Below, one piece after another: positions 35,012 through 46,616 of a stretch of DNA of 64,000 bases. This stretch comes from Lepidurus packardi (taxonomy: Eukaryota; Arthropoda; Branchiopoda; Notostraca; Triopsidae). Location: the NCBI GenBank assembly GCA_023053545.1, contig JAKZAN010000005.1:8680001-8744000 (forward strand), given 5' to 3'. The position numbers and the translations under genes are program-made. How positions within the stretch are numbered: the first letter of the stretch is position 1; the number at the start of each line of letters is the position of its first letter. Under the pieces are notes generated by a model that saw only the letters and a list, made by a program, of their open reading frames with translations, was not told where the DNA came from and did no database searches.

Positions 35012-37377
35012 ATGGCAGCAACAAAACAACAAGAGCAAGTTAGCAGGCTCAAGTCAAAACCAACGCCAGCAAATACAAACAAAGGCAAGCTTTGCAAATT
35101 TTGTGGTAAACAATACCACGCTAAGCTAGATGATTGCCCGGCACGTGGGAAGAAATGTAACAATTGTGGAAAGCTGAACCATTTCAATCGCTGTTGCCTA
35201 ACAAAACCGATGAAAGAGAGCCAAGAACGCGTTAGAGAAGTCAATGACGTCTCGGAAACACACAGTGAAGAGGATGAACATATGTGGTATATCCGTGACC
35301 CAGACGAATCATCATTGGAAGTAGATCTTTTGATCAACAAGAAGAAAGTTCAGATGGTTATTGATACCGGCTCAACAGTTAACGTCGTTGACATCTCAAC
35401 ATATCAAGCACTTGGTTCCCCGGAACTAAAGCCACCGGAGAAACAGGTGTATTCTTTTGACGGAAAGAAGCCGATGGATATCCGTGGAAGCTTCAAGGCA
35501 ATAATAGAACATAGGAAGCAGCGAGTGAACACCCAGGTTTTGGTTTATGGCGGCATAAAGGAGAACCTCCTTTCGTACAAAACATCGAAAGAGCTAAAGC
35601 TTATTGATATCTCCAATGTCGTTAGAGAAACCGATGACCTCAAATTAAATCAACTGAAAAGCAAATATCGAAACTTATTCGATGAAGTCGGAAAACTTGT
35701 TGGGAAAAAGGTAAAGCTACATCTCGACAGCAAAATACCACCAAAGGCGCAACCGCATCGTAGAATCCCTTTTCACCAAAGAAAGAAGGGTGAAGAAGAG
35801 TTAGCCAAAATGGAAGAACAGGAACAACAAAATATCATCGAGAAGGTACAGGGCCCGACGCCGTGGGTCTCACCTCTAGTCGTGGTGCCTAAACCAAAGT
35901 CGCCTGGTCAGATGCGTATTTGCGTTGACATGCGTGAAGCAAACAAAGCTATTAAACGTGAACACACCCTACCAAAACTTTGGATGAAATCCTTTCCGAA
36001 CTTAATGGAGCAAAATACTTCTCCGTCATCGATTTAAAACACGGATATCACCAGCTTGGACTGGAAGAAAGCAGATTTATTACAACTTTTTCAACTCATA
36101 TTGGTCTACGTCGGTATACCCGATTATCATTCGGCATCAACGCAGCTGCCGAAATTTTTCAAGAAGCGATTCGGCAGACACTGATTGGTCTTATAGGTCA
36201 AATGAATGTGAGTGATGACATCCTGGTATTTGGCCGTACCGAAAAAGAACACAACATGAGACTACATGAAGTCTTAAGCAGATTGAACAAGAACGGCCTT
36301 GCCATTAATTGGAATAAAGCGATACTCAAGCGTCAACAAGTATCATTCTTCGGATTCACTTTTAGCCAAAAAGGCATCCAGCCGGACTCCCAAAAAAATA
36401 GAGGCACTGCGGGACAACCCCAGCCCCGCCAATCAAGCCGAACTAAGAAGTTTTCTCGGATTAACGAATTATTTGTCACGTTTCGTCCATGATTATTCAA
36501 CAATAACAGCTCCGTTGCGCAAGCTCTTGAAGGAGTCAGCGTTCATTTGGTCCGAGGACTGCGATAAAGCAGTTAACAGTCTTAGGGTGCGTTCCAATTG
36601 CGAACTCGACTAGGGAGTTGACTTTTCTGAACTCGGGTTGAGTAAACCCGCGTCCCAATAGGCACTTGTACTATTCAATCGGGTTATGGTTGGAATCGAT
36701 ATAACTTGTAATCAGAGACAATGAATCTTAGTTTGAATCAATGAAGCTTTGGTTTGTTTACATGGAACCACGACTTGAACCCGAGTTGAAAACCCACTTC
36801 AACCCGGGTTGAGTCGCCAATTGGAACGCACCCTTAAAGAAGTCCTCACAAAGGAGAATTGTTTAACTTTCTTCGACCCCAATGCTCCGACGGTGATAGT
36901 CACAGATGCTAGTCCCATGGGAATTGCTTCCATTCTTCTTCAAGAAACCCAAGGAATCGAGCGCGTTGTAGCATATGCTAGCAGATCCCTAACGGAGACC
37001 GAGCAACGATATTCACAACTAGAACGAGAAGGGTTAGCAGTAGTTTGGGGATGTGAACATTTCCATTTGTACTGTACATCTATGGAAAACCAGTAGTCGT
37101 TCGCACTGACCATAAGCCATTGGTAGGTGTATTTCAGAAACGAGTATCAAATGTCAACGCCCGCATTGAAAGGTGGCTCGTGCGACTTCTACCGTATGAT
37201 GCCACAGTCGAGCATATTCCCGGGGAAACAAACCCCGCTGACTTTATGTCCCGACAACCCCTTCCAGCGTTGAGAAATGCGATAGCAGCAGACAGTGCCG
37301 AAGCATTCGTCCGCTTGATAAGCCAGGATGCAGCACCATCCGCACTTACTTTGAAAGCTATAGCAAAAGCTACCTAA
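35012..37377 (+). pseudogene. pol: Retrotransposon pol (PR-RT-RNaseH), multiply frameshifted
   Basis: Fragments in different frames: 35012-36037 (zinc knuckles, protease with DTGS at about 35363, start of RT), 35980-36492 (RT, with YFSVIDLKHGYHQ), 36299-36594 (RT end), 36837-37096 and 37120-37377 (RNase H with TDAS and TDHKPL, connection). The RT active-site box, normally YxDD, reads VSDD near 36210-36221, so Tyr is lost. Frame breaks lie near 35985, 36395 and 37090, and the 239-bp MITE splits it at 36595. Integrase is absent: the region that would lead into its zinc finger (about 37500-37540) is cut off by the inverted LTR. Confidence 0.88.
36595..36833. mobile_element. MITE, PIF/Harbinger-like, inserted in pol
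   Basis: 239 bp with terminal inverted repeats GGGTGCGTTCCAATTG / CAATTGGAACGCACCC and a 3-bp TTA duplication at 36592-36594 and 36834-36836. Removing it joins two RNase H codons without loss. No coding capacity. TTA target sites and GG-starting ends fit PIF/Harbinger. Confidence 0.88.
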
Positions 37378-37556
37378 ACGGATACAAAACTTCAGCTGAT
37401 CAAACAAGCGCTAGTGTCGAACGACTGGAGTAACGTGCAGAAAGTCAGTAAAGTTTACTACCAGTGTCGAGATGAGTTAGCACAAAACTGGGAGGAAGGA
37501 GTGGTATTAAAAAGACATAAGATCTGTATCCCGGAATCCCATCCTCGTCGCCAATT

Positions 37557-37726
37557 TGTTATGTCGTTCAGTGAAGGTTATTTCATAATAAAACGATTGC
37601 TAATAAATCCGTTTATTAATTATAACTTGTTCACTGTAAATCACTGACTGCTCTCTTGGTTACTGACTTGCCAACTGATCTCCATCCCCACTGACTTGCG
37701 AACCACCAAACTTTTATATCATTACA
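37557..37726 (-). repeat. 3' LTR in inverted orientation
   Basis: 170 bp, reverse complement of the 5' LTR (from TGTTATGTCG to CATTACA on the plus strand), preceded by the inverted primer-site region CCTCGTCGCCAATT. It differs from the 5' LTR at several positions. Confidence 0.85.
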
Positions 37727-38143
37727 CCTATGGTCTCGCATAGTATGCGCGGAAGGATTACGAAATGGAAAGTAACCGGAAGCTTTGCTTTGCCTGGAGA
37801 CGCGGCGCCAGTTTCTCTTTTGGCTTCTTGGTCACTACCGGTATGAGTAACTCAGGCAAAAAAAAGGCGTTTCTGTGAACTTGAGAGAAACTACCTGTGC
37901 CCTTTCTACCTGTGCAGTAACTATTGACGCAGGACCATAGCAGAGAAAGTGTTCAGCATAAGCTCACATGGGTTATGAGCGGAAAGTTCGTCATTGGATT
38001 CGAAGCACCAATAGGTACATCCGTATTCGTTTTCATATATAAGCTTCTCTCCTTGCCAGTAGTTAGTACCAGTCTCATCAGGCATCTCCACTGAGAACAC
38101 TCAAGTTTTCTGAAGACAATCTGTTCGAAATACTTTAACCGAA
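37727..38143 (+). promoter_or_regulatory. Promoter of tandem gene 1
   Basis: TATATAAG at 38036-38043, 108 bp before the ATG. About 400 bp are similar to 39719-40157 upstream of the sister gene (ATGGAAAGTAA, GCGGAGAAAGTG-like, CACCAGTCTCATC), so the duplication included the promoter. Confidence 0.7.
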
Positions 38144-38847
38144 ATGAATACCCTCGTCATCTTCGCAATCTTGGCATTAGCCGGTGTTTCAGCTCTTCCC
38201 ACTGAAAGTGCATCAGTAGCAGTTTCAAACACTGTAAACAATTATATAATTCAGTTATTAATTAGAAAACTATTACAACTTTTTTTATTAATCCGTATTC
38301 GTATAGACATCAATTGACCCATTGTTGAAAGCTGCATTGGATAAACTAACCCAAGTGGTGCCCAAAGAAAAACTTGCTGCGTTTGGTCAGCAAGCCTATA
38401 GAGCCTCTCGCGATTTGGATTTGAACAAACTTGTCTCCAAACTTAACTTGGAGAAATTCCCCCTTAACTTGCTGGCGAACTTCCCCCTCCGTACTACTCT
38501 AACTGTACTACCCGTCGTTGCTTTGGTAGCCATTATTGTTGTAGCTTTGGCTATTGGTAAGTTGTTTTGATTATTCTTAATATTGTAAAAACAATTTTAA
38601 AAATTAATTTTCCATTTATTTAGCTTTCGGAATTTTGCCTGTCGGTTTATTGGCTAGCAAGTGGCACAAACTTACCGGCAGGGAATCCGAGGACGAAGAA
38701 GAAGACAGCTACGCAAACTACCATCCTGTTCACCAACAATACCCTGTACGATATTCCCGCGCTTTCAACAGTATGCTTGGAGTCGCCTCCGACGTTTATA
38801 CTGCTTGGGAGAAATATGATGCTCTCAACAAAACCAAAACCGAATAA
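38144..38847 (+). CDS. Secreted/membrane protein of unknown family, tandem copy 1
   Basis: Three exons: 38144-38233, 38307-38556, 38624-38847; 187 aa. Exon 1 is a signal peptide (MNTLVIFAILALAGVSALP) and a short Ser-rich piece. Exon 2 has an amphipathic helical part (LLKAALDKLTQVVPKEKLA, FGQQAYRASRDLDL) followed by a strong hydrophobic segment (LPVVALVAIIVVALAI) that should span a membrane. Exon 3 adds a second short hydrophobic part, an acidic DEEEDSYANY cluster and the tail VRYSRAFNSMLGVASDVYTAWEKYD. I do not recognise the family. The layout (signal peptide, amphipathic domain, one or two membrane helices, Tyr-rich acidic tail) resembles lineage-specific insect membrane proteins such as Osiris, but the Osiris motifs are not seen. 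A sister gene lies 1.3 kb downstream. Confidence 0.85.
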
Positions 38848-39718
38848 TTATATTTAATATCCTAATTTCATGTTTATAATCAAATATGGCGCTGGATAGC
38901 CTTATTTTTGCAATACAAAATCAATTTAAAAACAAACAAACCGAATCTGTATTTATAAGTGCAAAATTTCTTGCTAATTTTACAAGTAAACATTTCGGAC
39001 ACTTTTGTGCCAATAAAATATTATGAAAAAAATTCCGAAAATTATCATATACTGTATAGGGGCAGAATGTCGACGTGCCTTAGTGTATTAAAAAAACATA
39101 ATAGAAATATTGGAGCTGTCTTACATTCAAACTTACCTTTATGCTTATAAGGGATTGCTAAATAAAAAACTAAAAGCTAAAAACTAAATTTGTACTTTCC
39201 ATTTGAAATTTCATTCGTGCGTTCTTGACATCTGTATTACTTTTTGTCTCTAGTTTTGAATTGTAAAGAATGTTGAAAGAAAAATTCTTTGTTAAATTTC
39301 CACTTTTTCTTATTCGTTACTTTTAATCAAGATTGTCAAAACACGTTCTCAAAAAGAAACGAACTTGGCAGCATGAGCCATTAGATTTAATTTTTTTAAA
39401 TACAATAAGAAGAGTTAGTATGAATCTGCTTTAAAGAAGCTTTTCTTTCATTTGTGATTTTAAAACTACTTGGAGTTTCATCCAACTTCACGATGTATAT
39501 TTTCATTTTCCAGAAGTAAATGATTTATCTCCTGTTATTTAGTGTATTTAACTCAGAGTGGGTTCACTCAGATATTATTTCTGTAAAGTTTAATTTTATA
39601 AATATTTTCCTTTCGGGATTATTTAAAGTTTTTTAATGTATAATTTATAAAATTAATACCTGCTCAGCTTTTTTAATGAGCTGGGTTTTTAAGACCCCGT
39701 AAACTGGAACTTAAGCTG
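38848..39718. other. Intergenic between the tandem pair
   Basis: AT-rich, holds the 3' UTR of copy 1. No coding sequence or repeat recognised. Confidence 0.45.
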
Positions 39719-40157
39719 CGTAATCTAACAGGCAACCCGTGTATTCCGTCATGCTATGCATAAGGATTGTGAAATGGAAAGTAAGCGGATGCTTTCTACT
39801 GTGTGGAGAGACAACGCACTTTCTCTTCTTGCCACATCCGAGCGGTACAATCCACTCGGGCGAAAAAGCCTTTCCGTGAATCTGAGGAAAACACCTCGCC
39901 CGTGTTCTGCATCTGCATTAATTGCTGACGCAGTTCCGTAGCGGAGAAAGTGGTATTGTAGCATAGACTCATATGGGTCGTAAACGGGATACTCCGTGGC
40001 TCGAAAAAATACCCCGACAGCAAAGATCTCTATCCGTGTCGATTTTCATATATAAGGTTCTGTCCTTCCCACTGCTCAGCACCAGTCTCATCTTCCATCT
40101 CCTCCAAGAAGAGTGAAGTCTACCAAAGTGAAACACTTCGAAATTCAGTCATCTAAA
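39719..40157 (+). promoter_or_regulatory. Promoter of tandem gene 2
   Basis: TATATAAG at 40049-40056, 109 bp before the ATG, in a region similar to that upstream of copy 1. Confidence 0.7.
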
Positions 40158-40831
40158 ATGAATTCCCTCGTCGTTCTAGCAATCTTGGCTGTAGCCAGTG
40201 TTTCTGCTCTTCCTACCGAAACTTCCTCGGTAGTGATCTCCAACACGGTAAACAGTTAGAAATTGTAATCCGAAAACGATTTAACTAGTATGTTTTGTTT
40301 GCTTCGAAATACTTTCAGACCTCACTCGATCCATTGTTGAAAGCTGCATTGGATAAATTAACCCAAATTGTGCCTAAAGAAAAACTCGCTGCTTTCGGTC
40401 AGCAAGCCTATCGAGCTTCTCGCAATTTGGATTTGGACAAACTCGTCTCCAAAATCGACTTGACGAAATTCCCTCTTAGCACTATCGGCACTGGACTTGT
40501 CGCCGCTGCTTTGGTGGCAGTAATTGTTGTAGCTCTGGTTTTTGGTAAGTTGTTTAGTTATATTCTTAAATTTGTGCACGCTTTATACAGTTTAATTCTC
40601 CTTTTAGTTTTTGGTGCTTTGCCTGCTGGTTTCTTAGCAAAAACGTTTCACAAACTTATCGGCAAGGAAGAAGAGTACGAAGAAGAAGACAGCTACGCAA
40701 ACTACCAGCCTCTTCAGCAACAATACCCCGTGCGATATTCCCGCGCCTTCAACAACCTCCTTGACGTCGCCTCCAACGTGTATACTGCTTGGGAGAAATA
40801 CGACACTCTCAACAATACCAAAGTTGAATAA
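40158..40831 (+). CDS. Secreted/membrane protein of unknown family, tandem copy 2
   Basis: Three exons: 40158-40247, 40319-40544, 40608-40831; 179 aa. Closely related to copy 1 with the same exon phases: signal peptide MNSLVVLAILAVASVSALP, amphipathic part (LLKAALDKLTQIVPKEKLA), hydrophobic segment (GLVAAALVAVIVVALVF), acidic EEEYEEEDSYANY cluster and the same AFNNLLDVASNVYTAWEKYD end. Exon 2 is 24 bp shorter than in copy 1. Intron 2 is 63 bp, a multiple of three, and contains no in-frame stop, so retained-intron mRNA would encode 21 extra mostly hydrophobic residues between the two membrane parts. Function unknown. Confidence 0.87.
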
Positions 40832-41249
40832 TTCCATTGTACCATATATCTATGTTTTCTAATCATGTGTTTGGCCGCTGGATAGCCCTGTTTTATATTA
40901 CAAATTCATAATCGCTGAATTATTGCCTACATCAATACCGCATTGAAAATATACCGTTTTTACCACAAACCCATCTTGCCCTTACTATTTTTAATAGCTC
41001 GATCTTTATTCCTCAAATCTAACTTTAAAATAAATTTATTGTATCTATATATTGAAGATGTAAAAATAAATCTTATTTAATTTCAACCCCAAACCGAAAA
41101 GGCGGGTTTATTTTCTATTTCCATTATTCCTCTCAATACCTGTGGTCAATACCACCTACTTAACGTTCGCGGTTCCGTTTGTTATGACCGCGAGTCAAAT
41201 AAATAAACAGCCAAACACATGTTGGTTGTTAGCACATGTGAACTTACAA
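40832..41249. other. Intergenic, upstream of DIS3L
   Basis: Holds the 3' end of the tandem gene and the DIS3L promoter. The reading frame of DIS3L stays open upstream to 41142, but the extra residues resemble no DIS3L N-terminus. Confidence 0.4.
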
Positions 41250-44200
41250 ATGTCGGAAAATAACAGCAAAACAAACCGCTTTGTAAGAGTGAAAAGCAAA
41301 GCCAAAGTTAAAGTAAGCACAGCTATCGTCCGAGAGCAGTATTTGCGAACAGATTTGCCATGTTTCTCCCCAGAATGCTCGAGTTGCGCGAGAAATTCTC
41401 CTAGTTCCACTTTGCCCGCAAATGCCTCACATTACATTATCCCTTTACCGGACGTGATTAAGGTGTACATCGAAATACTTGAGCTTCCGGACATCACTGG
41501 CCTTATTTTTCTTCAAACTGTTGTAGATAATGTAAGTGACTTTGTTTAGCATTTACATTTCTATTTTTAATACGAATGTCGAATCTCCTCCAGGTTCAGC
41601 AACAAGGGCGGAAGCTGTATAAACAGCTCATTAAAATTGTCCAGAGCGAGCTTAAAAGATCAATTTATTTTTCTAACGAATTTTCGACGTACACTTTCCA
41701 GGCCAGAAGACCACAAGAAACTTTGAATGATTGGACGTCCAGGTAATCAGAAAAATGAGGTCTTATTGTTGTTACTAACTTGTTGTTACTAACTAAATAT
41801 ATCTACACTTCTTTTGTCTTTAGGCTTATATTTCAAGCCGGAAAGTGGTACCACGAGCACTTACGAGAGGAGAAACCTGTAGTGTTCATTACCGAAGATT
41901 CATCTTTCATCAAAGCGCATAGTTTAAAAAAAATTGGCATTTTCGTTCTACCCATGAAAGAATATTTAACTCGATTTTGGCCAAATTTGAAAATCGCCAA
42001 TGAAATATTCGACACCGTCCAAGCCTCTCTTCAGCTTTCAGGAAACAATGAAGTGATGACTGGTACCACCAAATATTCATACCTTTTAGCTTAAATAATT
42101 AATTAATGTAATTTTAGGTCTGCCTAAAGTATACTCAGCGCATCTAAAAGAAAATGAGCTGAGGATCGGACTTGACAAACGCAAATATATCCAAGGAAGA
42201 TTGCAAGTTAGCAGACAGCATCCCCAGAAAGAAGCCTTTGTTGTCCGAGAAGAGTAAGGAATATAGTTTTCTGAATATAGTTTTATATTAATATAATAAT
42301 ATTTTATATAATATTTTAATATAGTATTCTCTATAATATTTTATTATAATATTTTTTCGAGTATAGTTTTCTGACATATGTATTGGTCGTTTTTCTTTAA
42401 TTCGTCTAATTAACCTAAAACAATTTTAGGAGCTCTGGAGATAAAGATGTTGGTAGTGATGTACTAATAGCGGGTTTGTTGTACCGGAACCGTGCAATTC
42501 ATGGCGATATCGTGGTTGTGGAAATTCTACCCAAGGAGAAATGGACAGGAAAGATTCGCTCGCTACAGAGTCCAGAAAGTAAAGAGCTCTTAAAACTGTA
42601 ATTCAGGTTCGGTTAAAAATCAACTAAATTATTAGCCGAAGAAGCGGAGGACATTGACGTTGAGAATCAACGAATGACTTGCGGCAGAGTCGTCGGAATT
42701 CTTGAGCACAAGTGGAGGGATTTAGTGGCTTCTTTTCAGGAGCAAACTTCGAATTCAGACAGATCGGAGCGTGTCTTGGTGATTCCCTACGATTATCGCT
42801 TGCCAAAAATCCGTATTTTGACCCGACAAAGTGAATCCTTAAAAGATTGCAGGTATTTTTCCTTCAAACATTCTTTTTTAGCCACAAAACTGTAATTTAG
42901 GATTGTCGTACGACTCGATTCTTGGCCGTGCGACTCCCAGTACCCAAACGGACACTTGATTAAGAGTCTAGGACCTGCTGGAAGCTTGGATACGGAAATT
43001 CAAACCCTTCTACTAGAAAATAATATCGAAGTGGCCCCATTTTCGCTAGTAACATGACCCGTTTAGGTTTTACATGAAGATTTTCACTAAAACATCTATT
43101 TTAAGGGTGTTTTGAAGGAAATGCCGTTCGTGAATCACGGCTGGGAACCAATGGAGGCTGATATTGCTTCCAGGCGTGATTTAAGAGATTCTCGACTGAT
43201 TTTTAGCATTGATCCTCAAGGCTGCGAAGACGTTGACGACGCCTTGTCTATACAGTATTGTTTCTTTACATGTTTCTTTTAAAGTGTTTCTTCCTCACTT
43301 TGTTGAATTTTTCCTTTTTGTAGCAAATTGGAGAATGGTAACATCGAAATGGGCGTCCATATTGCAGACGTTACTCACTTTGTGCGTCCCAACTCCTTAA
43401 CTGACCTCGAAGCTCGTCGTAGATCAACTACAGTCTATTTAGCTGACCGCAGACTCGATATGCTTCCTCCTGTGCTAAGCGGCAATTTGTGCTCCCTTCT
43501 AGGCAACCAAGAAAGGTAAATAGCCCCTTTTTATTAGCAATTGGGAACTAAAACCTTTCAAAAAACTTGTTTTAGGTACGCTGTAAGCGTTATATGGACC
43601 ATGAACCAAGATTACGAAGTAAAAGACGTTTGGTATGGGCGATCTTTGATTAAATCTGCCTACAAGATGACGTACGAAGCTGCCCAAGCTATTCTAGACA
43701 ATGCCCCATGGGCAGACATCGTATCCCAAGTCCCGGAGCTTGTAAATCTGCCGAGAATCGAATTAAACGCAAGGCTGAAGACATTGAAGACCAGTTTGCG
43801 GCATCTGACCGATATTGCCGCAGTAATGAGAAGCAAACGGCAGAGCGAAGGAGCCCTAGAGCTGGAGAGCACCGAAGTCCAGTTTGAATTTGCGGGAAAA
43901 GAGACTGTGGGCGGGAGTACTGCAGAAGAATGCCAAATTATGCAATCAAAAGGGGAAATAGTGGGTTTAAAACCTAAACAAGGATTAGACATCCATGAAA
44001 CAGTGGCCGAAGCCATGATTCTGGCTAATCACTGGGTTGCCAAGAAGATTGCGGATGCCTTTCCTTTACAAGCTCTCTTACGGTAACCTTAAGTTAATTT
44101 GAATTTTTATCCCCAAAAAATATTTTCATAAATTAAATATCTATTAAAAATTAAATTAAATTTTTGTGGCAGATTGCATCCACCTCCTAAAGCCGATCAG

Positions 44201-45444
44201 TTTGAGCAGTTAGTACAATGTGCAGCATCCAAAGGCTTTACAGTTGATACCAACAGCAACAAAGCATTGGCTGATTCTCTGAATCAGTGCGTTGATCCTG
44301 CTGATTCCAACGTCAACTTCCTTTTGAGATCTATGGCAACCTACGCTATGGTAAACGCGTTGTATTTCTGCACTGGTAAGCACTTTCCCTTAGAAAGTAT
44401 CAAATGTACGTTGAAATGTTGAATATTCCCGTTAGGGAGTTTACCGCACGATAAGTGGAGCCATTACGGTCTTGCCCTGGATTACTACACACATTTCACC
44501 TCTCCAATTCGTCGCTATGCGGATGTGATTGTTCATAGACTCCTGTTGGCCGCTGTTTGTCGAGAAAACGCCTTAAAAAGTGAAAAGATTGAAGAATGTG
44601 GTCTCTTCCGACGTCCCGAACTCGAAGATCTTTGCCGCCATATCAACGAGAGACATAAAGTAGTTTAGAAAATTGCTTATTAAATTGTCAAAATAATTCT
44701 TAATTTCTTAATTTGTCGTAATTTTTTTTTTCATTTTATTGAATCTTTCCTAGGCAGCCCAGAATGCGCAAAGGGACTCGCAGAGTTTATTCCAAGCGCT
44801 TTATTTCGCCAGCAAAGATCCTGGAGATCCAGAATGTACCTGCGAAGCTGTGATCTGCTCCCTACGATCCAACGGAGTAATTGTGTTTATTCCGGACTAT
44901 GGTATCAAAGGTCCCGTTTATTTGCGCAACAAGGACAAGCAAGTGGCCTGGATTTCCTCTTCCCAAGGCGTGGAGTGGACTCAAGGAAAGTTGCAAGCTT
45001 CTGACTTTGCCTTAACAGTCGAAACAATGCAAGGTCAGCAAACCTATAAGTAAGTTTCTTAACTTTCAACTTTCAACAGCAACTTTTTGTCAATCTAATT
45101 TCTTGAATTTTGTTAGGCTGTTTCAGCATATGATGGTAAAAGTAGAAGTTTTGAAAAGCAGGACCCATCCCTTGACTTTAAAGCTGAGTTTAATTAACTT
45201 TGCTAGCAGTCAGCAAATCCGAAACGATCAGCGTCGTAGCAAGATGATAGAGGTACACTCCAGAAAGGAAAGTTTGTAATGTCTTAAAGGACTGTTCTTG
45301 CTATAGGAAGTACGTGAAATATCTCGTGTCCTTTCACTGAAAGATGAGGAACAAGACTCGAGTCCAGAGCCAGTGCAGAGCGTATCGAAAGCCTCGTTGT
45401 ATGATTTGTTTCAAGAATTTCGACAAATGAGTCTACGAGGATAA
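41250..45444 (+). CDS. DIS3L: DIS3-like exonuclease 1
   Basis: Fifteen exons: 41250-41531, 41594-41742, 41824-42062, 42118-42253, 42430-42578, 42636-42852, 42901-43048, 43106-43254, 43324-43515, 43576-44082, 44173-44375, 44436-44659, 44754-45049, 45117-45252, 45307-45444. They sum to 1054 aa, the length of human DIS3L. It is the 3'-5' RNase of the cytoplasmic exosome. Order: CR3-like start (IVREQYLR...CFSPECSSC), PIN-like domain, cold-shock domains ([13 protein letters not shown]), RNB domain with catalytic acidic cluster [12 protein letters not shown] (about residues 474-485), [19 protein letters not shown]1 domain, and the DIS3L-specific end [13 protein letters not shown]3L rather than DIS3 is shown by [18 protein letters not shown]-like [12 protein letters not shown] and the C-terminus. 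The PIN part lacks convincing endonuclease residues, as known for DIS3L. The chosen ATG gives a natural N-terminus (MSENNSKTN). Confidence 0.95.
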
Positions 45445-45519
45445 AGTAAAGTAGATGAACTGTGAGGTTTTTGTGAGGATTTGGACAAAAAGTCGTGTAT
45501 TCATGTTTGGGATCAACAC

Positions 45520-45554
45520 AATATAGTTGAAGCTTGTTTCAATTAAACTATATT
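45520..45554. terminator. Hairpin-forming sequence between convergent gene ends
   Basis: AATATAGTT (45520-45528) pairs with AACTATATT (45546-45554), and the inner TTGAA/TTCAA continues the stem around a short loop. It covers the stop codon of PSMA2 and lies about 75 bp after the DIS3L stop, so both 3' ends could use it. A termination or 3'-end role is inference. Confidence 0.35.
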
Positions 45555-46616
45555 AGCCAAGTAATCCTTGACTTCGGAGGGGGTCAACCTGCGGAATCCT
45601 TTCTCATTGCTAATGCCAATTTCAATGTTGTCTGGTGTCATTTGACCCTCGAATCCTTCTTTCAGTGTAAGGATTGCTGTGTGCACTGCATCGTCCAGCT
45701 CAAGATCATCATTGTACCTGTAATTAACCCCAAAGTTTAGGAGCCAGTTGTAGTATTTTTCTATTAAACTATACCTTTTCTCCAAAAAGGTCTTTCCGTT
45801 GATAAAATTCTTGCCCATGGCAGTGGCTTTCCATGCAAAATAAGCCCCAGATGGATCGCATTGGAACAAATATGGCCTGTCCTCGTCCCAACCGCAAATC
45901 AGCAACGAAACTCCAAACGGACGCACGCCACTAAAAATAATAATACAGTTTCGGTTAAATTAAGTATACGCTGATGTGGAGCATATTAAATTACCCAGAT
46001 TGAGTGTATTCTTGCATAAGAGTTGCAACTCTTTGGACCAATTGTGGGGTGGGTATCGACTCCTGGTACGTCAGCCAGTATTGTTGGGCCATCTTGCGAG
46101 CTTGGCGAATTAAAAGACGGTAATCCGGACCCATACCTACGCGAAAATTTTCTGGGTTAATCCAGAATGTAAGTTCATTAGAGCTAATTACCGCTGTAGA
46201 CCATGCCAATCTTAGGGGTGATCATTTCGACCTTGTGGACGCTGTGTTCTTCATACAGGATGGACCTGTGCTTCTTTTCAGTGGCCAAAACAACTCCATT
46301 CTTAGCTGCATAACGATTTAATATATAAGCTTTAATTTAATTGGAGAATATTGAATGAACGCTGAATTAATTAATATGAATTACTAAATTATTAAAATTG
46401 AATTACTGAATTATTAAATTGAATGATTACCTTTAATGCCAACAGAAGCGGCCCCGGCAGCCACGGCAGCTAACGCATACTCAATCTGTACCAATTTACC
46501 AGACGGACTAAGAAGAACAGTAACAATTAAGGTACATTTTATATAACACTTATTCATAGAATATTTATTTATTACCTAAAAGTCGTCAACGAAAAACTGT
46601 AACGTTCTGAAGCCAT
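45543..46616 (-). CDS. PSMA2: 20S proteasome subunit alpha type-2
   Basis: Six exons: 46616-46576, 46507-46431, 46305-46192, 46136-45995, 45930-45775, 45717-45543; 234 aa, the same length as human PSMA2. Starts [19 protein letters not shown] and runs into [10 protein letters not shown], the alpha-subunit signature that gates the 20S core. Other family-specific phrases are [49 protein letters not shown] and GNFLEKR-like [16 protein letters not shown]. It acts in cytosolic and nuclear protein degradation and has no protease active site of its own. The introns are 54-80 bp. It converges on DIS3L, with 98 bp between stop codons. Confidence 0.97.

Larger units (their letters stand above)
34105..37726 (+). 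mobile_element. Decayed Ty3/Gypsy-type retrotransposon with inverted terminal LTRs
   Basis: 3622 bp. The 5' LTR is 34105-34277 (173 bp, TG...CA), followed two bases later by a primer-site-like TGGCGACGAGG. A gag frame, CCHC zinc knuckles, aspartic protease, reverse transcriptase and RNase H follow in Gypsy order. There is no integrase domain: the reading stops near 37540 where the sequence becomes the reverse complement of the 5' primer-site and LTR region (37543-37726). Both ends therefore point outward as inverted repeats instead of direct LTRs. Several frameshifts and an internal MITE show it is dead. No env gene is present and no target-site duplication was found at the outer ends. Confidence 0.9.

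Noticed and set aside
41142..41249. Upstream in-frame ATG of DIS3L at 41142 as the start
   Set aside because: The extra 36 residues do not resemble any DIS3L N-terminus, and the ATG at 41250 gives exactly the family length.
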